Position numbers and translations under genes: made by a program. From the NCBI GenBank assembly GCA_003427395.1, contig BFEA01000029.1, forward strand, positions 1,361,617 through 1,400,509: a stretch of 38,893 nucleotides of DNA, given 5' to 3'. The notes beneath the pieces are model-generated. The model ran no database searches, had not been told where the DNA came from, and was given only the letters and a program-made list of their open reading frames with translations. Below, piece by piece: positions 20,000 through 31,517 of the stretch (position 1 is its first letter; every line of letters begins with the position of its first letter). This stretch comes from Chara braunii (taxonomy: Eukaryota > Streptophyta > Charophyceae > Charales > Characeae).

Positions 20000-20176
20000 A
20001 GTCTCTTGTTGTATTGATTGGGTGGAGGCAAGAAGAGGGCTTTCATAATCAAGAGACTTCGGTGTTGTGCGTTCTTGTCCTCCTGAGTGGTGCTCAAAGT
20101 TTGGTCTGCTCATGCATGCTGATCAGTGAGTTCTTGTTGGAGAGGAGTTTATTTCTCAAAGGCAGGTTGCTCGCGA

Positions 20177-21165
20177 AACACCCTAGAGGGAAACATCGTA
20201 TCTATGTAGTTTGATGTGTTGATTTTTGTTTGGAAAATGAAATATGAAAGCACCCTATCGGTGGGTTCTAAGAGAATGCCCTAACCTTCAGAGAAGCCCT
20301 ATCAGGTGAAAACTCCCTATCTTTTTCTTTCTTGTAACGACAATCTGGATCCCTTCTGTTGGTTGGTATGTTGTTTCTTCTATTTACCCTCTCTTTTTTC
20401 TCTTTTTTGATGTTTTCATAAGTCTTGCTATGGTCTGTTTGTGGGGAGCATGGTCTGCTGGAATGTGGGTCCATCATCCTAGGTCGTTTTTCTTTATCTG
20501 AGTCTTCTTGCCATTATGGCTGGAAGAACCGTTCATTTGTCGAGGACCGTCAGTTGACCGGGTGTGTGTGTCATGTGTTTCCAATGTGGCCGGTGTCCCA
20601 TTAAACCAGCAGTATGTTTTGCGATTCTTTTCTTCAGATGCGCCGCTCTACCCATTACAAAATAGTTGGTGGGTCCTACCAGGTACAATTGCTGGTAGCT
20701 CGACAATTTTGTGGCCGCTCTGCTTCTGACGGACTCGGTGCGTGGCTGAAATCCGTATTGGAAAAGGGAGGCCCAGATGGATGGTGGCTTAGAGGAGTAC
20801 AAACAACTGTTGCACAGAGTGAAAGTTGGTGTGGGCAGACTGGAGCCTTTTGGCAGAAATCTGTAACCGTGCTCCTTTCTTCTGTGCTTCTCAGATCAAT
20901 TGTTCGTAATTATGTTGTTTGCCCTTGTTTGTGCAAACTGCTCGATCTGCCTGTCTTCTGTTCCAGAAGCCCTGTTTGCTTGTAGTACCAGTAATGCATG
21001 ATATTAAAAACCATACTTCCGGCGCATTGATGTGCGGCGCAGTGCACGTCTGGCACACCTCGAGCACCGCACCTGATGCGGCGGAACAAAAAAAGGAAAC
21101 AAACCCCCCCCAAAAAAGTGCAAGGGTCATGGAACAGCCTGCCCTGAGGTGAACACCTTGCCCTT
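20177..21165. other. Unassigned stretch upstream of the first recognised RCC1 exon
   Basis: No exon could be supported. An isolated family A-like end (CATTAAACCAGCAGTA) lies at 20599. The missing 5' exon(s) of the RCC1 gene could be here or further upstream. I looked for a coding stretch ending Trp-Gly in phase 2 before a GT donor and found none convincing. Confidence 0.4.
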
Positions 21166-21189
21166 CTCTCTGTCTCTCTCTCACACACA

Positions 21190-21247
<58 letters not shown>

Positions 21248-21342
21248 TGCACACACGACCACTCACTCTCTCTCTCTCGCTCTCTCTCTCACACACACAC
21301 ACACAGGCAGGACCTCTCTCTCTCTCTCACACACACATGCAC
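21166..21342. repeat. (CT)n/(CA)n compound microsatellite
   Basis: TCTCTC runs alternate with long CA runs; the main (CA)n block is at about 21190-21242. ORFs through it encode only dipeptide repeats. Confidence 0.96.
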
Positions 21343-21636
21343 GCATGACTTTCTTTCTTTTTCATTTTCTTCTTTTTTTTTTTTGTTTTCGCGCATGTGT
21401 ACATGCACCACTCTCTTGCGCATGGCGCACAGCGGCCCGCACCGCACTGCACACTGTAGCAGTGCACCGTAACTTTGTTAAAACCCCCTTATTTTGCAAA
21501 TTGCGCACTACTAACAGTCAGTTGCCAGCGTAGCTGCACTGGCCACACCCATCTCATGGATTTTTATTACACATGTCAAATGTCAGTTTTTGTAATCGGA
21601 AAACGTCTGTTCTGGTTCTTTGGTTCTTTGTTGCAG

Positions 21637-21781
21637 GGGAGCTGGAGAAGATGGCCAGCTAGGTCTTGGAAATACATTGGACCAGCATTGGCCAAAGGAA
21701 GTGCAAAGTCTTACTGGTTTGGAAATTTCTCAGCTCGTGTCAGGGAGCCGGAATTCGCTTGCAGTCTGTGGAGATGGATCG
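21637..21781 (+). CDS. RCC1 gene, exon a (repeat 1)
   Basis: Acceptor TTTGTTGCAG precedes the exon; donor GTAAGG follows. The first base completes a codon from an upstream exon; the remaining 144 bases give 48 codons. It encodes [12 protein letters not shown] at the start, the RCC1 GQLG turn, and [14 protein letters not shown] at the end, the closing strand of the blade. Most of one propeller blade is in this exon. The upstream exon is expected to end in a Trp-Gly with the glycine codon split. Confidence 0.93.
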
Positions 21782-22625
21782 GTAAGGCCCGAGTCACCCC
21801 CTCTCATTACCCAATTCATTTGAATTCGAATTTGTGCATAAATCCGTGTGTGGAAAGTTATGGAGCATGATTCTCCTGCGGTTTCACTATAGCCTCCAGT
21901 GCTCTTCCTTCGTCCCTTGGGCATTCTATTTACGACTTTCATTTACAATTAATGCTGTTGCTGAGTTACGTTTCTGTTGATGCCACAACCGGATCTGGTG
22001 AGGCTTCTCAAGCTATATGGATGATGGGCACCTGACCTGGCTGCAAGCACGTGAATGGGAAGTTTGTTCCATGCGGATTGTGGTTCGAGGAAGAAAAGAC
22101 TGAAGGATTGTCATGGAATGCAACTGTGAACATTTTGAAAGAGGAAACAACTGTAAACTTTGGCTCAAACCACGGGAATGCTATCGCGATGCTCATGGTC
22201 GTCCGGTCTTTTCTGTCTATGACACACAGGTTCTCGCATGGGGTTGGAATCAGAGGGGGACTCTTGGACATCCTCCATCTGTCAAGTGTGAGAGCACACC
22301 CTCCAAGGTCAGTAGAAAATATCGGTCCCTCGTCTACTTCGTTGAGGGCTGCGAGTATTGTTGCATGCTCAGTACAGCTGCCTCCCATGTGCTTTCTGTC
22401 TTGCCGACTGTTTAGATTCTTGGCATGGTTCCTGCGTACTTGTAGCATCGTCACACGTATGCTGTTGTCATTGTATCCATCAGCAGACAGATCTTGTTGC
22501 ACTCGTCCTGTCGTGTCAGAGATCGATTGTTTAGGTTGTTCAAGTAAAAGTCGGGGAGCGAAACATGCGTGTAATGCTCAGGGAGGCAAGCCAACACCAT
22601 TGTAGCAATTCTCCGAGTCTTCTCT

Positions 22626-22664
<39 letters not shown>

Positions 22665-25600
22665 CTCCGGTACTTGGTGCTGGTCGGGCTTGGGCCTATT
22701 GGCGGACTGAGTACTTGTGCTCTAATATTTTCCAGCGCGGCTTGCGGAGGTTGTTCGAGTAAAGGTTGTGGAGTGAAACATGGGTTTAATACTTAGGGAG
22801 GCAAGCGCCAACATCGTCGTAGCAACCCTCTGGAGTCCTCTCAGTGTGTTCTTTTTTTCCAATCCTTGTTGGTGCTGGTCGACATCCGGCCTATTGGTGA
22901 ACTGAGTACTTGTGGTAATCATTTTCCAGTGGGACATGATGCTGAAATTGGCGATTTTGGGCTATTTAGGCTACTTTGGGCCTACTGTAGGCTAATTGCG
23001 TGTGCTGGGGCAATGCCTGACTGTAGTGCGTGTACTATGTGGGTGATGATTGCGGTTTGTATTGGCAGGTGAAGGATCTGTCGGGCATTGTGCAGGTGAG
23101 GGCAGCTCTCTTCTCCCTTAGATAGATGAAAGGCTGAAAGGTTCTCAACTTCTCAGCGCATGCCCACACACTAGCACTTTTTTACTCGTTTCTGGATGGA
23201 ATGTTGGCCACATGCATACAGGTCTGGGTGTAAATGTGGTCAGATACATTTAAGATAGTGCTAGTTGTGTCCTTCGGGGACATCCGTTAAAATTGGAACC
23301 GTACAGAGAAGATTAGCATGGCCTCTGCGCAAGGATGACATGCATAAATCGAGATATGGTCCAAATTATATTAAGAAAATTAAAAAGAAAAGAAAAGAAG
23401 ATAGTGCTACTGTCTTCACCGGAAAATAACGCCCGGGCGTCATAATGAGTAAATTGGTGGCAACTTCGGTGGGCCCCTGAAATTCCGGGAAACAAAAATT
23501 CAAAAAATTCTGTTAAAAAAAATGTTGTTCAGGCTGAGGGTCACTACAGAATTCCTTACAGACTCGGAAAAAGAAAAAGAAAAAATTCAAACCGAAATAT
23601 GCCACTTGAAGTCGAAACCCCTTTCAACCCCCTTTAAAACCCATGCATATCCCCACCCTGCCCTTTCAAACCCTGCATATCCCCACCCCGCCCTTTCAAA
23701 CCCATGTCTATTACCTCTACAAGGCACTCTGCGCATGGAACATTCAAATATAACGCCCGGGCATTCTATTCGAATATAACGCCCGACCCTTCTATTTGAA
23801 GGGGCGTTCTATTTGAGAAAAAGAGATTAAAAATGCAAATCTGATCTTTTTCGGGGAAGTTGAATATATCGCCCGGCCGCTATTTTTGGTTGAAGATGGT
23901 AGTTGGAGTATGCCCCTAATTTTTGCATATCGTGATGAAGTTGCAGCTTTTCAAAAGCATCGTGAAATGTGGGTGGCCAACAAAGTCAATTATTGAAAGA
24001 TTTCAAGTGACACCAGTTCAACAACTTGTGTTTTAGATGTTGGGTTGGACCGCTGCTTTGTCGTAGCTTATTGGCGTTAGGTCTTAAACCGACAGTAACC
24101 GTGGCCAGCTGCCCGTGTGCACCCCGCTGGTTAACCAGGTGTCGCAAAAAGGTTCGGCCTACTGGACCCTGGAGTCTGGGTTGGGTCTGTAGGCCCTCGC
24201 CAACAATGTTTTACCAAAATTTTAGAGGCTGGCAACGTCGCACATTAGGAAAAAGAGGGTGCTAGTGGGTTAAGAGGGGTCAATGAATTGCTTCGGTACA
24301 TTCAGAATGAGCTGGGTCTGAATTCTTGAGTTTGAACTTTGAAGTGATGAATTCTGGCTCGCATTATTATTCTCGTGAGTTCTAGGTGGACTTTTTCTGA
24401 AATTGGGTGTGGGGAAGGGGCATTTATTCTTTTGTATTGATGATATCTCACACAGTGTAGTGTGCTGCCAAGGCTAACGGATCGCTCGTGGGGTATAAAG
24501 GAAATTTGTTAAGCACACTCGGTAGGGGGAATAAGGCCTCGCTTCACTACATAATGCTCTATATGCACCTGGACGCTTTCTGGACTGGATACCTTCAAAT
24601 GGGCCTTGTCCAGAAGGCATTCAAATGCCTGAAGAGTGTTGTGTAGTGGAGTGAGGCCCAGACTGTGATCCTGATGTCCGGATGGCAGTAGGGAATATGT
24701 TTGCGTGTCGGATCCTGACATCCAGAGAGCAATACGGAATGTTTTTTGCGTACTGTTATCGGCTGCCGTGTCTAGCTTGAATTTTGAAGTACAACTTTGC
24801 TCACAGATTGTTCATGTGGATTGCCAGAAGGAGAGAAATCAGTAAGAGTCCTGACATGCCGAAGGGAACGCGGGGAAATTTGCGGTATGATCAGTAACAA
24901 GTATATGTGTTGTGGGGGTATAGTATAGTAATTATAGTAGTTTCAAAAGTTTCAAAATTTTGTAAAGGTGGTCTCTAGAGATTATCCGGGAAAGTAAATA
25001 ATACATACTGTGCTGCATGGGAGAGTAGGAAATGTGGGTGAGATTCAGTGGTGAGGTGTAAATGATGACACCTGCAGAAACGCAACAAGAAGGCAAACAT
25101 CGTTGTGCTGTTTTTCGAGTGTCCTATATACATTGTTTTGTTGGTTTTCGTGTTTCCTCTGTATGCAGTCATTGTATTGTTTTTCGTGTCTCCTATGGTC
25201 CGCTTAAGGATGGATCAGGCAGTTACATAATATTTAATTGGATGGCGAGCTTTTCTGTCTGATTGTAGTTTTTTGGCCCAATCAAGGTTATAGTAGCCCA
25301 GTGGTTTCAAAATATCCGCTTGTCGCTTGTCGACTAACGTTGAGTATGATTTGTTTGCAGGCTGCAATTGGGGGCTGGCACTGTCTAGCTGTTGATGTCG
25401 AAGGTCGGGCGTATGCATGGGGTATGGGAGCCTTCTTGGCCACTCATTCCTTATCCCTATTGCATCATCATCAGACGGAAAGGCGATACCCTGTTGTTCA
25501 TTTTACTCTATAATTACTGCCAAATATTACACATCAGCGATTCGAGTTGAACACGATTTATCGTGTTTGGGGAGTTGTGCGACGAGGCCCCTTCTTTGAG

Positions 25601-28600
25601 TTTTTTTGCCTTCCCTTGTGATAAGGAAACAGTTCTATCACATCCGTCTGTTCTATGGCCGCACGCACGATTGCCCGTGCCACATGCGATTCTAACAGCA
25701 GAAGACAATAGTTCAGGCCACGTACGTCCTACTTCAATCTCGTCCAGCTGCTAATGGAACCACGCCCAGGTGCTGCATTGTTTTCCAAGTGCACAATGCC
25801 ACACAACATTTCGTTTTCCGTTTTTTTTCTCCTCGCTATTTCCGTTCTGTTTCTGAAGTTTTTCACTGTCCACGGTGTTCCTATGATCTGCATGGAAAGA
25901 CAAAAATGGCTCTGTTGCACCACCAGTGCATGCCAGCTATCCGCCACAGCCCCCCCCCTGTGGGAGGCTGCCGGCAGCCGGTTCACGTTTTATCTGCGGT
26001 GGGAGAGCCTCCAAAATTGTAGGAGAGGCTCAATAGGGTTTTCTGAACGTGGCCGGGGCCATGTACTGGTGCTTTAAGGAGGGGGAAAGAGAAACGTTTA
26101 TTCAACACATCCTGTTGTTGTTATTGATGTCTTGAGTTCTTGATAACCTTCTTTTCTCAAGTTCTTGTGTTTCGAGTCTTTGATTATGAATAGTCAAATT
26201 GTGAAAAGGAAAAAAAAAAAAAAAAAAACTGCATGCCCGGTGCTCTTGGCAGAATGCAGCATGTGGGTGTTATGCGGATACCTTGTCTTGTTTGGGATCT
26301 GCATTGCAGCCATAATGACCATCGTCTTTTTTCTTTTCTATCTTGTGAAAGACCAATTGGATGGAATGTACTATGGGATGTCTATTTCCCTTGCAAGAAG
26401 TGATCTATGCCTAATAAAGGATCTTGTCTACGAGTATCCAATGTTTTTTTCCTCTGTGGATTTGTTTGCGCTTCGCATCTGTGTTTGTCCTTTGTGAAGG
26501 AGGAAACGAGTATGGACAATGTGCGGCGCGAGTGGATAAAAATCGGAAGGCGGATCAACAACAGAGCCGGTTCGATGTGGTGCGGCCGATGCGATGCGCC
26601 ACCCAGCTCCGCGTTCGGCAGGTGAGAGGGGACATACGACAGACCATCATGTTTTCCATTTCTTATCCCAGGAATGCAGAGACAAGTTTTGCAAGTCCCA
26701 AACATTGTGTGCCTGAATAAAGCCCTGACGGAGAAATCCGGTGGAGAAACATTGCTTGCCTGAATAAAGCACGACAGTTGAAATTCACCCGTCCTGAAGC
26801 ATGCGATGGTATGGTTTGATGAACTTTGATGATGAGCTTTGATCCCAGTGAGCAGGTTTTTTTTTTTTTTTTTTTTTTTTTCCAGTATCAAAGAGAATGT
26901 TATCATATGGACACAAAAAAGAAATGTCGGCGTATGATCTGACAAGATCGTGTGTGCTTTGGCCTTGGTTTCTGGCGCAGGTGGCAGCTGGAGGGATGCA
27001 TTCGCTAGTGCTCACTGATGATGGTCAAGTGTGGACATGGGGTCAGCCTCTTGTTGCCATGGACATGTAAGAATACGCATGTGTGCTTTCTCTCGACATT
27101 GTGTCTTTGCTCAACTGTGTATGTCATTCACCACCATCTTCACCCGAACAGAATATGGAATCCCTGCATTGCATGGTAACCGCTGGCCCGGACACCGGAC
27201 ACTTCCGGACTAGTGTGTGGACCAGTCCGGACTGTCCGTTGATCCGGACATTGCCGGACCCGGACAGTCCGGACCGGTGTCCGTGGGGCGGGGGTGCAAA
27301 ATGTCCGGGAAAAACGGGTGGGGGGGTGGGTGGGTGGGGGTGTTGGTACGCATGGCACGTAGAAGCGGCCCTTTTTTTCCGATTTTTGCCCTCGTGGCCT
27401 CCATCCGGATGTGACGGAACGAACACCGGACCCGGACATGTTTCGGACTGTCTGGAACCCGGTCCGGACGTCCGGTCGGTTACTATGCCGCATTGCCCGG
27501 CCATTATTGCTGTATCTGCACTGGAAAGTTGCCCAAGATACGTCCAAAATGACTGGGCGTTCTCTGTCGGTGAATCTGGGGGACGTGGTCAGCCCTCGTA
27601 GCGCGGCCAACATCCTGGTAACGAAGAAGCAGCGAGCAGTACAATGAGGAGCGATGTGGAAAAATTAGTAGTATGGATTCCGTACGTCTGGGCCTAAGTC
27701 CTCCTCTGTGCAAGCACAGATTCGAACCGGCGACTTCGGCCTCAAGAGCCAAGTCTCTTAACCACTACAGCCAGGACACGGTGTTCGAAAGTGGAATTGT
27801 ACCGGTCGTGATATCCACCCCACCCCTGCAAGGCTGTAGTGTCCAACTCAACACACACCACACACAACACCCACGGACACGGCAATTCTCGTACACTTTG
27901 CTCTGTAGTCACCGCTGGTACTCTTACCCGCTCACACAGACGGGACTTATCAATGCCCGCGGTTCACGGGCGCTTCCACAGTAGTATGGATTCCGCACGT
28001 CTGGGCCTAAGTCCGCCTCCGTGCAAGCACAGATTCGAACCGGAGACTTCGGCCTCAAGAGCCAAGTCTCTTAACCACTACAGCCAGGACAGGGAGGGTG
28101 AACACAAAAATAAAACCAAGACAAGGAAAGATAGGAAGTAAGCTAGCAGCAAGGGGAAGGGGGGCTGTGTTGGACGTACAGAAGCACTGTAGTCACCGTG
28201 TTAACTCGGTGTTTCTTTTCTCACACAGAGCTACCGATCTATTCTCTGAGTTGCGACCAGTGTGGGTGATAGAACAAGCAGGTAACCAACCTGGAACACC
28301 AGTTAAGGTGGAATTATGTGTGGCGCTTTGGTGGTCCCAAGTCCATGCGTGTGGAGTTCGAACAGAGAGCAGCGAATCTCCTGAAGCGAAGCCATTGGAG
28401 TTGGTTGTATTACTGGGTACAAACCTTGCAACCCGATTTTTTAATGAGAGGTTGCCACGTTGCGATCCTGAATCCATGCACATGGTCTTCTACTCGAGAA
28501 CATCATAACTCCTCAAGTGGATGATGTATCAGCTGGGTTGTTCTGCATAGTACCACCTGATTCTGTGAATGAGACATCCGATAACCCTCTGCTTGATCTT

Positions 28601-30827
28601 TTTTTTTTTTTTTAATGTTTTACTTATTTATTTGTGCTATCTTTCTGACATTGTTATGCTTGTTTCATACTGTGCCAAAGTTTTAACATGCGGTCCTCTG
28701 GCGATTCTTCTTTTCTTGTCTGGCTGTCCCTACTTTTTCTTGAATTACTTGTGTTGCTGCGGTGGCTGCATGGGTGTGCTGAGAAATGCAGTAGGACCGA
28801 GAGGTGGAAGCCTGTGCGAGTGCCAGGGCTAGAAAATGTCATGATGATAGCATCTGGCGCTTTTCATTGCGTGGCCCTCTGTCAATCGCAAGAGGTAATT
28901 ACGTCCTCGCCTGAATCTCTGTCCAAGGTCACTTTGCGACATTCTGTCGAATTTTTAGGTTGCAAGAATGTGACTCGATGGTGGGTATGCCTGATAGCGC
29001 CACAAACACTGACACGGGCACTAATATGTAGCAATAAAACATCGTGGTCTCATACTCTTTGGTAGTATGAATGACGAGTCTTCTTGTGGTGCTATGCAAT
29101 GAAAATATCTATGGTGTCATGCTCTTGACCTGTCTGAGGCTGTCTTCATTTTGGACCTGTCTAAGTTGTCTTTCGGTTTGAATTTCGCGTCGCGATTTGT
29201 TTGTGAGGTGTCGAAGAGTTTGTAGTCAATCTTGTCATTATTTTATTTTTTTTTGTTCTAGTTTCGGAGTGCTTTTTTTGTGTGGAGTTTGTAGTCAATC
29301 TTGTCATTATTTTATTTTTTTTTGTTCTAGTTTCGGAGTGCTTTTTTTGTGTGGACTGATTTCCAGAACTTCTGATTTTTTGGGTCTTTAGCAGCTGTTA
29401 AACCGCCAGTACGTGGCCCAGCTATTGATGCCGAGCCGGGATAGTCCCGGCGCGCCGAGTTCTGCCGAGCCGCCGGGGCACCGTTTCGTTTTCAATTTGG
29501 CTGGCGCTTCCAGCCATTGTGGATCGGTGCCCCAAAGAGCGCAACTACCGGCGCGTTAACGGGAATCGCCTGGCCGATAGCTGGGCTAAGTACTGGTGGT
29601 TTAAGGGCCATGCCTGAGCAACAAGGTGTTCTAGCGGGATTTGAATCCTGCTGATTTGCGCCACCTGATGGAAGCGGTGACAAACGAACAGAGAGCATGG
29701 GAACAAATACCTGATGAATATGGTCGCAAAACTCACAAACACCCGATGAACATGGTCACAAACGCGCAGAGAATGCAATCTCTGCATGTTGTGACCGTGT
29801 CTGTGTGTTTGCGATTGTGGTCATCAGGTTATCTTTGTCCATGTTGCATGGAGTATGCCTGCATGTGCGTCTGAGAAACGTTAAATGGCCTGGAAAACAC
29901 CATAGCTGCGGTAATACAATCACATGACATCTTTAGTTACTCCCCAAGTGGATCTCATTCGTTCAGGCGGAGTGATAAACCGGTCTGGATGGCTTTTTTT
30001 AAGTTTTTTTCCTTCTTCTTGCCTTTTTATTTGGACTGGTTCTCGATCTATGTTTCATCCTTGAGAGTGCGCAGGGGTTATGCTAATCTTCTTTCTCTGT
30101 ATCGCTCCAATTTTAAGGGATGTTCCGAATGACAACAGGTCTGGACATCAGGTTTGTTGATAATAATGAAACCCCGACCGGCCTTGATGAGGTTTCCCAG
30201 GTAATATTTTGAGCTCAGTTGCAAAGGGTGGTTTTTATCTGCGTGGTTTTTATCTGCGTCGCACATGGTCTGCCTGACATTACTGTTGGTCCGGATGACA
30301 TGCTTGCATCGTCCACGGGAGCGGAATGGACGTCTGTGATTTTGTAATATATTCGCACTGTACGGAATGGAAACTCGGGAGAATATGATCGTTAGCTGTA
30401 GAGGCCTCGGAGTTCATGATCGTTATATCCATAGAGGCCGCCGCCTGAAAGAGAGAGCGAATTGGAATACAAACAACTTTTAGCTGAGGGTCACATCAGA
30501 ATTCGTCATGGAACTGAAGATTAAAAAAGAAAATAACCAAATCACACTAAGGCACCCCCCTATAAACCCCTTAAGCACCTTAAAAATTCATTTATAATCT
30601 CCTCCCCCCCCTTGACAGCCAGCACTCAAAAAAAGAAAAGAGCCCACCGGATTTGGGCTCTTCTTGGAGGTCGTGGAAAACCCCCATCGCCAATTTCTTC
30701 TTTTCTTTTTCTTTTTTTTTTAATTGTTTTCCAATCCCCCCCCCCCGGCTGCCCGTTTAGGTGTCACGTCCGGGTGACCGGCCAGTCCAGACCGGCTGGT
30801 CGTGAAAATCTTCCCAAGCCTGAACCT

Positions 30828-30867
<40 letters not shown>

Positions 30868-31468
30868 CCCTTGTTTTTTGAATGGTGAATGTTCTTCTAT
30901 GCTGTGAGAATGACTCACTCCGCATTTATGGTGGTTGTGTCAGGTCATGGCCTGGGGAAATTGTGAATACGGACAGCTAGGCTTGGGAGACACGCAACCC
31001 AGAGCATGCCCACAGGAGGTCACAGAGCTCACAGGCAAGAACATTGTGAGTGATCATTCATTCTTCTCTGGCCGGCAGATTCGCAGCTCCATCCACGGCT
31101 TAAATCAGCAGGGGAGATACACAAACACCGAGAACGTGCTATTCTGTTGTTCATCTTTATCAGCTGGTCGGGCCAAGGTCTTGAAATGGTTATCTGGAGG
31201 AGTGCACACATATCTGCTATAGTGCGGCGGGGAAAAAAGTAGATTGAAGCACAACACAATCATGTGAAACGTTGCATTATATGAGTTATTATGAGTTATT
31301 ATGAGAAAATTCCAATCAAGTTACTTGGTCTTCAATTGCATGTAACTTTTTGTTATGATGAAAAACTCGTTTGGAGAAGTGAAGTGAAAGCAGACCAAGC
31401 TAAATTGGGAGTGAAGCTGTACTAAAAAAACAGTTGCAGGAAAGGAAAAACCACTCGAACAATCAACT

Positions 31469-31517
<49 letters not shown>

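Larger units (their letters stand above)
16461..20176 (+). mobile_element. Decayed, internally deleted Ty3/Gypsy-like LTR retrotransposon
   Basis: Two collinear, diverged direct repeats (16461-18057 and 19438-20176) flank about 1.4 kb. The inner edge of the left repeat is followed by TGGTATTGCAGAG (18060), close to a tRNA-Met primer-binding site (TGGTATCAGAG) with a 2-base insertion. A purine-rich AGATGGGAGG just precedes the right repeat. The interior contains an integrase C-terminal/chromodomain-like remnant. Gag, protease, reverse transcriptase and RNase H are absent, and no target-site duplication was recognised. The LTR assignment is inference from this architecture. Confidence 0.55.
19438..20176 (+). 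repeat. Right LTR-like repeat
   Basis: 739 bp collinear with the left repeat but without the expanded array. It contains TTGTATATAAGTCGAGGCT, a plausible TATA box and transcription start region. It ends with CATGCTGATCAGTGAG and GGCAGGTTGCTCGCGA, after which similarity to the left copy stops. Confidence 0.55.
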
